Below, in pieces: positions 1-11,639 of a DNA stretch of 64,000 bases. The notes beneath the pieces are model-generated. The model was not told the DNA's origin and did not search any database. It saw nothing but the letters and a program-made list of their open reading frames with translations. Origin of the DNA: Lunularia cruciata (taxonomy: Eukaryota > Streptophyta > Marchantiopsida > Lunulariales > Lunulariaceae); contig OX419756.1 of the NCBI GenBank assembly GCA_948567375.1, forward strand, positions 66,752,552-66,816,551. The letters are read 5' to 3'. Position 1 is the first letter of the stretch. Each line of letters begins with the position of its first letter. The position numbers and the translations under genes are program-made.

Positions 1-164
1 GAGTCAATTGTTGATACACAACAAGGAGATCCTTTATGGGGACTTTTCTTTTCCATGGCTCACTTTAGAGCTCTCTTATCTATTACTTTGGCCATGCTAA
101 GTTGTGTATTTCTCTCCTTGGCAAACAACACACACATCATGTGCTCCATAGGTCAGATTAGGTA

Positions 165-729
165 GGTGTAATAGCAATAGCTAGATAATTATCTAGAGGT
201 GAAAATTGGTTTGGTAACATTTGAAAGGATGTGATATAAGATAGACTAAGTAGATAATATGGAAATATCATTAAAAGAGTACTTCTACTAATAAGGTAGA
301 AGCTAAAAATAGCCTGAAAACTTTAGTCAATTTTGGAGGTCTAAATGGATGAATTAGGCCTCAAAAATGTGCACTCTCTCCTCCCTTGGAAAGGGAAAAG
401 GTTGGCCTTACCTCCACCTTGTTTGTCTTGTCAAGAGATTTCCAATAGTACCTCATCCATGCAATTCTAAGATTCCTATATGAAGATTCCCTAAAGATTC
501 CCTTTGGTCAAAGCTTGTTTGACCAACCAAATACGACCAAAACCAACATATCACCCATGCATGCAACTAATCTAGGAGTAGAGCTCGTTGGCATGTCATC
601 AATCCATGTATTTGATCCAAGGGTGGAGCTTCCTTTGAGGGGATACTCTTTGCTATATAATAAAGACAAGATGCTCCTTTGGGACATCAAAATTTTGAGT
701 GTGAAGTTTTCTATTGTGTTCTATTAGGC
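165..729 (-). repeat. Solo-LTR-like insert (copy a) inside LINE copy 1
   Basis: LINE homology stops near 165 and resumes at 730. The intervening ~565 bp contains no coding signal and is similar, in reverse complement, to the insert at 2036-2590. The shared part includes a TATA-like block (TTATATAGCAAAGAG on the minus strand near 650) and the flanking 'TTGGTTGGTCAAACAAG' block. A promoter-like TATA in a short non-coding insert fits a solo LTR, but TG/CA ends could not be fixed. Confidence 0.5.
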
Positions 730-2035
730 ACTACCCTTGCACAATATATTGTCCATGTGGATGACCTTCCTCTATTAGAAGATATGCATGTCGTATTTGG
801 TATACTCTCCTCTAGTATTGCTTGTTGATAGACTTAACTTCTCTACATGATTCCTCTTTCTTTGACTTTCTTCTCACATATAAGAGCTTTTTAGGAGGAT
901 TATGGGAGTCTTTGGTGATATCATTGGACCATGGACATTTGAATGTGAGATAGAGGATTTGGCACATTGATAGACATCTCTACCAATCTCGTGTGGAAGA
1001 GTAGGCCTAATATATATGGAGGAGATGGCACCTAGAGCAATTTTGGGTAGTTGGGCTCTCTTGACACCTCTACTTTCCTCCCATTTGAGGTTGATGAAGG
1101 CTAGTTTTGGAGACATATGTGACCAAGGTGGAAGAGGAATTCTTTTCTCTCCAAGTGTTATAGTGGCAAATGAGAGATGATCTATCCCCATGGGCATATG
1201 AGGACCTTCCATCCTTTGCTTAATTACTTTCAGATTGGACCAGAGGTTTGCAATCTTCCTTGATGGAGCAATAATGTTAACGTATGTTACATTCTCTCGT
1301 AGTTGACTTGTCCATTCCTTGGGCCACTAGAGCACATCTTTGCTTTTGCTCCAGCAATGGTGCAAGCTCTCAAATCCTAGCTTGATCATGCATTAGAGCA
1401 TTCCAACTCGCACCAACTACCTTCTCTACAACAATGAGGTTCTACCTAGGTTTGATTCACTCGTTTGCATCTTCATTACTCACTTGTGAGTGTGGTTCTA
1501 CACTAGATGCAATAGTGGTCCATATGACATGGTGTCCTTTTGGAGGACAAAGGATAGCTACCAAATGATACCATCAAGGATATAATGTTTGATATGGCAT
1601 AAGAGAGTGGATAACTTGCTTGGAGAGAGCGTTCATATGCTTTACAAACAACACTTGTTAGATTAGATCCATACTTGGTCTGAGATGATCAAGTGACAAT
1701 GAGGATGTTGTGGTTACAGACCCTACACATGATGCAGTTGTGAAAGGAGTGATTACTCATCTCCCTAGGTGTGCAGCGAGCAGAGCAACAACACACAAGG
1801 TCTCCAAGTATAGGGATATGCAATGAGGTCACCTCTTTGTTTCTCTAGCCTTGGAGTTAAACGGAGTGATGGACACAACATTTGACACATTTGTCAAGGA
1901 GTGCACGGGAGCTTATCATATTAGACGTTAGGGGTACCACTCTCACTCTCATACTTTGTAGCATACTTTAGATAGTGTGTGTGCATTGCTCTACAAAGAG
2001 CATTGGTTGGTACAATCCATAAGAGAGCAATCACA

Positions 2036-2590
2036 TAAAATAACCCGAGGATAGAAGCACACAAGATTGGGACTCCAAAAGCACACGAGATTGTCTTCAT
2101 TATATAGCAAAGAGGATATTCTCAAAGTGAACTACATCCTTAGATTAGATATATGGATTGGTGATATGTTTATCTTTGTCCTATTTGGTTGGTCAAACAA
2201 GTGTGACCAAAGTGAATTTTGAGAAATCTTTGAGAAATCTTTGATATGAAGCTTAAAATAGCATGGAAGAAGTACAGTTTGAAAAATCACAATAAGACCA
2301 ACAAAGGAGGAGAAGATGGAAAAATCTCAATAAGACCAACAAAGGAGGAGAAGGTACTGTATTTTCTCTTGGAGACAATTCTTTTTATTTTTTAGGTCTA
2401 ATTTTTTCGTTTAAGCTTATGAAATTAGCTTTAAATTTTGGTATGTTTTTTATTTCTACCCTATTAATATATTTTTTGATTATTTTTATATCTGATTTAT
2501 TTTAACCCCTAGACTATCATATTTAATATCTCTAACAATATTATTAAATCAATTTTTACTTGTAACTAATTGGTCTAATAAATAAGTATA
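2036..2590 (+). repeat. Solo-LTR-like insert (copy b) inside LINE copy 1
   Basis: LINE homology is broken after 'AATCACAT' and resumes after a second 'ATCACAT', so an imperfect 7-base target duplication may flank the insert. The first half matches the reverse complement of the insert at 165-729, including the TATA-like 'TTATATAGCAAAGAG' near 2100. The second half is AT-rich. No ORF is present. It is probably a solo LTR or short non-autonomous element; the family is unknown. Confidence 0.5.
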
Positions 2591-2895
2591 CATCACATTA
2601 AGTGATGTTTCTTCGACCTCCAATAATTTGGAGACCTTATGATTTGCATAACTCGAATATCTTAGGGGCAATTTGATTTCTCACGAAACTATTGGAACCT
2701 AGTACCATTTTACCTTTCGTCTCTCCCTTGTAAGGCTTGATGGGGTTTTCCTCTCTCATTTGTTCTCTGCCTTCCCTTTTCACCTTATAAGAAGAAGAAA
2801 AGGAGACCGGGAAGAAAACAAAGACCCAATCAAGTGGTACATGGGAAAAACAAAAGAGATAAAATGGGGCCAGACCCGTCCGTTCTAATAATTTT

Positions 2896-3151
2896 CCCTA
2901 TAAGAATAATAATAATATTTGGTAACTCCGTTTGCTTGAATGAACAGAAAATAATCCAGATTTTCTGCTAGTCTTTTCAGATGCACTCCATAGAACAATA
3001 AAGTTAGCCTCCAAAATAATTTGCCCTATAAGAATAATAATACTATTCGATAACTCCTTTTTCTTGAATGAACAGAAAATAATCCAGATTGGCTGCTAGT
3101 GTTTTCAGATGCACTCCATAGTACAATAGAGTTAGCCTCCAAAATGAAGGG
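2896..3151. repeat. 128-bp tandem duplication
   Basis: Two adjacent copies start with 'CCCTATAAGAATAATAATA' at 2896 and 3024. They share the block around 'GAACAGAAAATAATCCAGAT' and end in 'GTTAGCCTCCAAAAT'. They differ at only a handful of positions, so the duplication is fairly recent. It lies about 540 bp upstream of the start codon of the TMEM42-like gene. Confidence 0.85.
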
Positions 3152-3687
3152 TGATTCACCAACACCGCTTCTGCATATCTTGATCTAGAATTGAAATCTA
3201 TAACTTCCTACTGTAAGATTTGCTGACTGCCTTTATGAGATCCTCGTTCACAAGACTGGAAACAAGTTGCTCTCTGCAATAGCATTACCTAGTACGTGTT
3301 CATAGCAATCCAATGAGAAGCTTGAAACTGAGCGAAAGGCGCTTCTGTCGAGAAAACACCAAAACTTGTATGCAGTTCTTTGTGGGTGCTTGCTTGCTTG
3401 CAATTGTAGACCGGTGGCCTCGCAACTCAGCTCGTTGAGGGAGGATTCTCAAAACCTCGGACGAGAGAACTAATCTCTAAAGAGAAGTCTGTAGAAAGAG
3501 TGATGTAGTTGAATTTCTTTCGATGACCTTGTACTCTTGCTTTGGACACAGGAAATGGACTGTTCGAGTTGATGTACAGATAGATAAGTGTGGAAGATTG
3601 CTCTCCACCTAAACTGCGTCAATAACCGCAACAGGAAGCGCTTATCTGCTACCACTGCAAGTTGTCCAGTAACTGGCGGATTGAAAT

Positions 3688-4451
3688 ATGGGTTTAGCGT
3701 GGACATGGGCTTGCGCAGCAGGTGCGTGCGCAGCGACGTCGGCTGTCGTAGCTAAGCTTGCGTCCTCTCTCGTACGTGTGTCATCCGATCCGGCGAGCTC
3801 TTTTTGCTTAGAATTCTAATTCATGAAAAGAATCAGAAGCTAGTCTTCACAAGGGCTGTGAGAGAGATACAATCTTGTTCTTCCGCACCTTGAACAGGCA
3901 CTTTCTTACGCAGGAGAGATGGGAGTATAAAGGGGCCTGTTATGCAATCGTCATACTTTGCAACGTCGTCATGTGGAGCTTTTATGTTCGGAGCTTGACA
4001 TCGCTATCGTCCCTTCAAGCTACCGTGGTCAATTTTGGTAGCAATTTTCTTCTATCGGGACTTGCGGGATTTCTTCTCTTCAACGAGCCTGCGCATTTCC
4101 AGGTTATTTCCGAATGCCAGTCATTGCTCTGCACCAAGTTTGAGAAATTAAGCTCCCATTGTTTCCAATGTTTAGCTCGATGATGTGATATATTGACACG
4201 TCCAAACCTCTCTCCAACTTGAAAGAATTTTGCTGGACTAAGGTGGCCCTGGCTTGTTGGTTTCTTATGTTTGTGAGTGTCAAGTCCGATTGCTTTTGCA
4301 ATCCATTTCCATTGTTTAACTAACGAGGCTTGTGCTCGTGCACTACCAGTGGTTCATTGGTGCCGGTTTCATTTTATCGGGGATTTGGGTCGTCAGCAAT
4401 GCTAGCAACGAGATGACAGATGATGACATGACTACCAAAAAAGTTAAATAG
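3688..4451 (+). CDS. TMEM42-like small multi-pass membrane protein, three exons
   Basis: Three exons join in frame: 3688-3771, 3914-4102 and 4350-4451 (TAG), giving 124 residues. Introns have consensus edges (GTACGT...CAG and GTTATT...CAG) and all junctions are phase 0. Exon 1 encodes a hydrophobic N-terminus (MGLAWTWACAAGACAATSA) followed by AKL. Exon 2 encodes CNVVMWSFYVRSL, then an ATVVNFGSNFLLSG helix and the LLFNEP turn. Exon 3 encodes the last helix (WFIGAGFILSGIWVVSNAS) and a polar tail ending KKVK. Helix order and the CN..W...V.SL / NF.S..L / L.F.E signatures match the TMEM42/EamA-like (drug-metabolite transporter superfamily) small proteins, which are about this length. Their substrate is unknown. 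This is the only undamaged host gene recognised in the window. Splice sites are inferred from sequence alone. Confidence 0.82.
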
Positions 4452-5675
4452 AGTGCTTAGAATCACTCGTACAAACAAGCAATACATCCCAACTTTATGG
4501 AGATCTGTCATGGGTTGCTGCTATGCAAAATCAAACCTTGTGCAGATGGCGATGGCAACTACAGCTGCATTGGTTTTCTTGTCAAGACTGCACCAGCCTG
4601 CCCGTGATGTCAACTTCTGGCCTTTATAGCGTTCCAATGTCCTATAGAGTAGAACACCGAAGGAACTATCATTTGAAATAGCTGTCCACATTTCCAGGAA
4701 CAAGCGCTTCGACCTAGATCATAGAGGTCTTTGTTGGAGATTCAGCAGTATGCTCAAAAGCTGACCACTCTTGCATTCCATACTTGAGAAAACTTTCATT
4801 GGAGAATTCCTGGCAGAGGACGAATATGGGTGGTATCTTTTCACAGCTTTGCACAACGAGAGTGTCAATTGCTTCTCGGTCTCTCGAGCTTGCAACCGTG
4901 TTTGTGATCTGTTGTTACGTACTGTGTTTACATGCTGTTACATACAGTAGTGGCAGGGTAAGAACTCCATCTTGCAGCCTGTCGGAGCACAATCAGAGGA
5001 CAGACATTTTAACTTTTACCAAGGTTTTGACGAAGTTTTTTTGTCACAGGACTGCCTATTGCTGTCTATTGTTGCATTGTTATGGTGTATGTGAAGTTGA
5101 ATGACTGGCTCTTACTGTATTGAGCTCTCTATGCGTGGAAGTGCTATAAGAACGACTGGTAGTCTGTGAACATCAGGCTCTCTGTCCTTTATTGCATACT
5201 GGTAATCTATGTTTGATATCATCGTTTAGCATGGCTGTTTAACTTGATATATACTGGACTTGTGTTTAGAGGCTCTGCAATATGCTCCTGACAAAGTTTG
5301 ACATGGACAGAACATTTTAATTGGTTTAAGTATTTAGACTCAAAGGTGCATGTAGCACACTAGCAGTGGACGATACTTGTTTTGAGTCTGTAGTTGCGAC
5401 GGGGCAAACGACTTAGCAATAGTCAGGTCATTTCTTCTGTTTGGCGTAATTGCAATGTTTGGACTAACGATAGAACATTTCGAGTTGCCATCTCTTCACT
5501 ATCTGAAGCTCAACGTTGATAATTCTTGTAGTTCCGCTCAACATTTTCACCACATATTAGAGTTCTATGCAGGCTGATAAACTTGAAACTCGTGTCAGTT
5601 ATTCATCTCTCGCAACCACAGCGAGTTTCTTGTTATCTACGTTTTAAAGTCAGAGCTACGCGGAACTACTGGGCA
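4452..5675. other. No gene recognised; probable 3' flank of the TMEM42-like gene
   Basis: Several short open frames occur, but none has a recognisable domain or matches a repeat elsewhere in the window. The stretch directly after 4451 probably contains the 3' UTR of the preceding gene; no clear polyadenylation signal could be singled out. Confidence 0.4.
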
Positions 5676-5763
5676 CGTAGGATTTAAGTGAAGCTGATTT
5701 AAGCAAGCACAAGGGCGAACGTAGGATTTAAGTGAAGCTGATTTAAGCAAGCACAAGGGCGAC
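5676..5763. repeat. 44-bp tandem duplication
   Basis: Two nearly identical adjacent copies begin 'CGTAGGATTTAAGTGAAGC' at 5676 and 5720 and end 'AAGCACAAGGGCGA'. They lie just outside the 3' end of LINE copy 2. Confidence 0.9.
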
Positions 5764-5780
5764 TGCAGAGAACAAGCTGG

Positions 5781-7885
5781 ACAAGGGAGAGATGAAAAAG
5801 GTAAAATGGGGCTAAGCTCCATTAGAGTCTATATGAGGAATCTGCCCTATTGCACCTAAGATATCCAAGCTATGCAAGGCGGATTGTCAATTAAAGCATC
5901 CAAAGAAGTATCACCTAGTGTGATTGCTCTCCTATGGATTGCACCAACCATTGCTCTCTCTAGAATGATGGACACACATTGTCTAAAATATGCTCCAAAA
6001 AGTATGAGAGTGAGAGTGGTACCCATGGTGCCTAACATGATAAATTCTCGCACTCTCTTTAACAAATGTGTCAAATGTCGTGTCCATCTCTCCATATAAC
6101 TCGTTGCATACCTTTTGTACTTGGAGACCTTATGTTGTTGCATTCGCCGCCCATCCAAGGGGATGGGTAATCACTCCTTTTGAAATTGTATCCCCCTAGA
6201 ATCTATAACCACGACATTCGCTATTCTCACTTGATCACCTCGAACCAAGTATATATCTATCTTGACATGTGTTATTTACAAAGCATACAATGTTCCTTCC
6301 TAGCCAAATATCCACTCTCTTGTACCATAGCAAACACTATGTCCATAGTAGCATCATGGGTAGCTATCCTTTGTCCCCCAAAAAGACATTGTGTTATATG
6401 GACCGTTGTTGCATCTAGTGTAGATCCACACTCACAAGTGATTAATGAAGATATAGATGGGTGGACCAAACCTAGGCAAAACCTCATTGCTATAGAGAAA
6501 GTAGTTAGTGCAAGTCGGAATACCCTAATACACTGTCGAGCTCGGATCCAAGAGCTCGCACCCTTGTTGGAGCAAGAGCAAAGTCGTGCTCTAGTAGCAT
6601 GAGGAATGGATGAGTCAACTAAGAGAGAATGTAGCGTATGCTCACATTGTTATTACATCAAGGAAGACTGTAAACATCTAGTCCAATCTGACGATAGTGA
6701 AGCAAAAGATGGAAAGTACTCTCATGCTCGTGGGGACAGACTATCTCTCGTCTGCCGCAATAACATCGAGAGAGAAAGGATACTCCCTCCACCTCTTTCA
6801 TATAAGTCTCCAAAACCGGCATATCAACAACCACAAAATGAGAGGAAAGTAGAGGTATCAAGAGAGCACAACTACCTAAAAACACTATAGATGTCGCCTC
6901 CTCCATAGATAGCAAACCAACCCCTCTACACAAGATCGACAGAGTTGTCTGTCTACATGCCGAATCTCTTATTAAACACTCAAATGTCCCTGGTCCAATA
7001 ATATCACCAAAGATTCTCATAATCCTCCTATCAAAGGCTCTTAGACATGATATGAATGACAAGGAGGAGGGACCTATACGGATGAGGTAGGATGGTCGAC
7101 GAGCAATACTAGAGGAGACTATACCAAATGCCACCTACGGATATCCTAGTAACAAAAGGTCATCCACATGGAGAATATCATTTGCAAGGGCAGCGTCTAA
7201 GAAGCGTGTGACAAAATCCTCGGATCCTATTGGTACTCCAGAACACCTAGTCCAGCTGTAGATGTGATTACCCTCCCTAGAAACTCAAGGTGAGGAGGGA
7301 TACCTAAAGGGGACCATACCTTGCGCTTTGACACCTTGACTCTCAAGCCTCCTAGATGTAGCTCGATAGTCAAGTGGTCAAAGGCTTGCCTAATCTGATC
7401 TATAGGGCACATGATACGTGTATCATCTGCCAAGGAGTGAAATACACAACTTGGCATAGCCAAAGTAGTAGATAGGAGAGTTCTAAAGTGAGTCATGGCA
7501 AATAAGAGTCCCCCTAAAGAATCTCCCTTACATGCACCAACAATTGACTCCAAGACGGAATTCTCTCCTATGAACAACATGTTGGTAGTAAAAGGAAGCA
7601 AGAGAGTCATAAAAAGACCACACAAAAAGAATAAAACTCCTCAAGGATTCACCAACCTCCTTCAATTTTCTAAAAATAGATACACGAGAGATATTATTAA
7701 AAACATTCTCAACATCCACCTATAGGACGATACACTCCAGATGGATATCTAGAAGTGCTTTGATGCTTAGATATATAGCTTTACTTCCTCCGGGTATAAC
7801 TACTCCAAACAGATGTATACTAAAGTATTATAGAAAATGAGAATGATGTTGAAGGACAATGATATGACTGACCAAACGCTAGAAG
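5781..7885 (-). mobile_element. LINE copy 2, 5'-truncated and degenerate
   Basis: On the minus strand this follows the LINE at 16848-18975, from the RT region just before the 'HQFGV' block down to the stop-codon palindrome (GGGGCTAAGCTCC near 5808). Open pieces include the RT palm fragment (7227-7719), the thumb region (6658-7134) and the endonuclease region (5856-6487), all separated by stops. The 5' truncation at about 7885 with an intact 3' end is typical of incomplete target-primed reverse transcription. Divergence from the 16.8-20 kb copy looks like roughly 15-20 percent by eye. Confidence 0.85.
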
Positions 7886-7964
7886 ATCTTAAGCAAGTGG
7901 ATAATATACTTAAGTAAGTAGATATAGATCGGAACAGAATAAGCAAAATCGGTAGAGGGCGGAT

Positions 7965-8048
7965 GCGTGAATTGATATATACATCCCACGAGGAGCATTT
8001 ACAGAAGCGTAAATTGATATGTACATCCCATAAGGAGCATTTACAGTG
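7965..8048. repeat. 42-bp tandem duplication
   Basis: Two copies start 'GCGTGAATTGATATATACAT' (7965) and 'GCGTAAATTGATATGTACAT' (8007). Each ends in 'GGAGCATTTACAG'. There is no coding context. Confidence 0.85.
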
Positions 8049-10159
8049 AAATGGTATGCATTATGGAAGAAGGAAATGAGCCTTCTCGAGCAAGAACAGA
8101 GCATGCCTATGAAACTGAAAGTTTAGTAAAATCATCCTGGTAGTAGGAGGGAGTTAAACGAGATACGAAAGCAAGGGAGAGCATTGAATTAGAAGGAAAT
8201 CATAGCGGTACTGGATGATGGCCGGGTTGGAGCAAAGTCGGACAGGACTAGATAGTGTATATTACAGCATTCTTTATGAGTTGCATGCGTCCTAAACCAC
8301 TAAACAAAACAATTGAAGGGAGCAGTCAAACGTCGTCGTAAGCCAACACGAAAGCATTAACTGCATCAATGCGCACGAAGTACCGAAAGTAGCTGGGCAA
8401 GCAGCACCTATCCCTCTCGTCCCGTGGTTTTGTTCGAAAGTTCATTAGTGCCAAGGCAAACTCAGTTCCAAAAAGTGTCACGAGGAATGACCGTAGTCAA
8501 TAGTGCAAGAACTAGCGGACCTTGGAAGAGTAGCAGTGTGGGAGAAAGAATAGAAGTTGTCTTGATAGAGAAGGAAAAACACGACGATGAAGCTCATAGA
8601 ATATTCCGATGGGAAGCATCCGCAAAGACAGGATACGATACGCACTTTGGCAATGCCCCAAAAAACATCGATTGATATTGTGGGAGTCACATGCAAACCT
8701 AAACAGAATTGCAATCTGCAAATGGTGAGAATAGCAGAAGCAAAAGAGGTAAAAGCAGAGGAAAAACATTCAGAGATTCGGAAGAGAGAGAGAGCATCAC
8801 AGGAAAGCGAGAGAATGAGAGAGCAAGTATTGGCTATATCCGTGTGGTTCCGGGCAGGCAACGAAAACATAAGGAGTTATATACAACACAATAAAAGAAG
8901 TAAAGAAGGGTGGGTTCCAAGGTTGTGGGACTCATTACTTGAGGGCTTGGAAAGAAACTCCACGGGACTGGTTTTCTCAAATCTCTGTGAATACTAAGAC
9001 CGGTGTAGCATGTCTTTTTCCTCTTTCAGGAGAACAGAACGAAACTTTTTTTTTTCTAATAATAAAGAGAAGGTGTAGTTTCCAGAGAAGAAGTATTGTA
9101 CAAGCAGTAAGGTAAGAAATTTTAGAATTGCATATTCTAATGTTTCACAGTTCAATCCATACTAAATTCCGAGTAATTAGCAAGAATGTTTGGGATATAT
9201 GCCACTTCCTCTGAAATTAACGCCCACCATGGTTCATCTCACATCGTGCCCTTGAGGGTTTGAGTCAATTCAAGATGGAGATAGTCAATTGAAGAATGAA
9301 GAGACCACTTGCTTATAGACAAGAGCATCGTGTGGGATCAAGATCCCGTTTTCAAATCAAGCATGAGAAAATAAGTTCGTCTTATATTTTTCTTACACTT
9401 GTCTTTACAATCCGATCTTTTCCTTATATTTCCTTTTAGGTACAGTTCTTTCATATAATATTCTATATTTTCCTTTCATTTACAAGTTAAAGAAGGAGAT
9501 TCGTCTTCTTTACTCCTTATTACACCCACTTACCTCTTTTGGAAAAATAAACGTCTGTCCACTATGGCAACAAGGACTGCAACTCGCAATGCAAGAGTCA
9601 ACAACCCATTATGTTAGCCGTGATCATGTTCATGAGCAAATACTTACAAATTACAACATGTGAGCATTGGAGTAATTATAGTGGCGATACTGGAGTTAAA
9701 TCTTTTACATGGACGTAAAACACGTGCGATGCTTGATGACCACACTATACTTACCTGATTATACCATATTCCTCCTTGCAGTAATTATAGACTCAAATAT
9801 TATATCTTTCACGGAAAGAAAAAACGCTACTTGATGACCACACTATACTCACAAATTACAACATTTTCCCCGGATCTCACGTTTCATTATCTCCGTTTTC
9901 CATCTTATCACGTCACTGTTCCATCACCAGGCCGTCTGTAAAATAGGCTGTACCGTGAGAATGTTCTGCGATAGTTTCCTGCTGCTAATATGACTATTGG
10001 CACGTTGGACTTTTGACATGTGTACCTTCCTGCTGCTAGGGACGGCTTTCGTAGAAGTTCGTGACATGGTGGTCCAAGAGAATATTTTGAAAATCTCTCA
10101 CGCATAAAGCCTTTGAATGTTTGTTCTTCGTCAGGAGTCCCAGTTTGGAGCTTATCATT

Positions 10160-10265
10160 TTACATCTTGTGTTTTATCGTTGTATTGGGGTCTTTCCATC
10201 CTTCTTGTTTTTGTGTTTTATCTTTGTATTGGAGTCTTCCCATCCTTCTTGTTATCCTACGCGGT
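10160..10265 (+). repeat. LINE 3'-tail-like repeat fragment
   Basis: The blocks 'GGGGTCTTTCCATCCTTCTTG' and, after a partial duplication, 'GAGTCTTCCCATCCTTCTTG' followed by 'CCTACGCGGTCGCC' resemble the reverse complement of 16760-16812, which is the 3' end of the LINE. The same block occurs at 15960-16027. These may be very short LINE copies or a SINE that shares the LINE tail. Confidence 0.55.
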
Positions 10266-10604
10266 CGCCTTCCTGTCATTTCTGGGAGCCCCAGAACCAA
10301 TCCTGATAGAGTATCTAGGTTGAATAAAGAAGGAAGCGGCATGATGCTGCGACTCGGGAACTTTACTATAGTGCATTGGCTTAGAAAGTTGATTATCGAG
10401 AGCTTGAAGATATTCTCGTTCTGTACGCCTACAAAATGTCAGAACGCCTCAATGCAATGAACGTCAGCAAAGGCTGGTATACAATAGTAGGGGTTTCAAA
10501 TTCCAGATTTTCAGAATTTTACAGGAAGTGGTATGAAATCAGTAAATTATTTCATGGACACTCGTAATCAGGGTTTGATTGAAAATTGGATGGTCCCCTT
10601 TAAA

Positions 10605-10640
10605 AAAAGGTAACATGGGGCTAAGCCCCAACATTCTAGA
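10605..10640 (-). repeat. LINE 3'-end fragment with the GGGGCT/AGCCCC palindrome
   Basis: 'AAAAAGGTAACATGGGGCTA' and the following AGCCCC match the bases at 16833-16856 that overlap the LINE stop codon. Similarity stops directly after the palindrome. Confidence 0.55.
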
Positions 10641-11639
10641 TTTGAAAATCTAGAATTGAAAACCCTCTATTCTACCCATAAACTCATTTACAGATTCTTA
10701 CAGGTGTTCCGCAAGTCTAAATTTGAAACCCCTAGTGTGTTCTTTTGAACCAGAAAGGTCATGTATGCGCGGTCGAGTGCACATCGAGTGCATGTATGCT
10801 CCGTCTAGTTGGTCGTTTATTGATTGCGAATTGCTAAACAATCGCTTGTAACTTGATTACTAGCGTGTTATACTGTATGAGGCAAGACCGCGGGACTGCA
10901 AACATCACCGCGCAAGCACCGCGGTACAGTAGGGGGGTTTCAGATTCTGGTTTTGGGGTGCCCATAGGTACCCGTGCAAAATTGCATGTAAGATGTAAAA
11001 TTTGTATGGTGCTCGAGAGGAAGGGTATTAGTAAAATTTACAGGTAGTCTGCCTGTTTGTCGTCAAACATTTATGGATAATCAAAATCGTGACTCGTTGC
11101 TTTTCAACATTTTGATTTTAAAGTGAATCATAATTGTTCAGGTTAGTCATTGATGATGGTTATTAATGATATTTAAAATTGTGAAGGGTACTCGGCAAAC
11201 TGAATTCACGTTTCAACATGGTAGTGGGTTGGCATTGGCAAATTGATTTGAGAAATGGTGGTCCGAGCAGTAGCTATAGGGGCTTTTGAGGGGCAAATCG
11301 TATTTCGAATCGAAAGAGGGTTCAAGAAACGCTATGCGAAATGCGAGACAAGCCAAGAAGTGGAATGATTGCAATTGACAATTGAGAGGAATGCAACACT
11401 AGCCATAAAGGGGTGAAGGATCGGACCCGGAAAGAGTGAGTGATTGACCCAAACTTTCTCATGAGGGATTGGGCCTTTTAGAGCAATTGACCACACAAGT
11501 GTTAGAAAGGAGGAATGAGTGATTGACCCGAGCTTTCACATCAGTGGTTTAACCATTGAACTAGTTCAAGTGATAGATTAAGACACAAGTACTTGAGCTA
11601 TGGTGATTTTACATCAGGAGATAATTATTATTGGAGGAG

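Larger units (their letters stand above)
1..2770 (+). mobile_element. LINE copy 1 (RLE-type non-LTR retrotransposon), degenerate, 5' end outside window
   Basis: The sequence follows, on the + strand, the RT-to-3'-end part of the LINE at 16848-20015: the RT block after 'QGDPLGG' at the left edge, the thumb region (730-960), the CCHC/endonuclease region (about 1480-2035) and the 3' end (2591-2770). The tail near 2700-2760 keeps the 'CTTGATGGGG' block of the LINE 3' end. The reading frame is destroyed by many stops and indels. Two insertions of about 560 bp split it, at 165-729 and 2036-2590. Homology was judged by eye against the other copy; exact edges are approximate to about 10 bases. Confidence 0.8.
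8049..11600. other. Unassigned intergenic stretch
   Basis: No open frame here shows a recognisable domain. Frames at 8424-8997 are overlapping and compositionally unremarkable. A short phrase, 'TGATGACCACACTATACT', occurs twice (about 9738 and 9834), indicating a local duplication. Two LINE-tail-like fragments lie inside it (10160-10265 and 10605-10640). Confidence 0.4.

Noticed and set aside
8424-8997. Host gene on the + strand
   Set aside because: Two overlapping frames in different phases, no recognisable domain, no clear splice sites, and competing open frames on the other strand.
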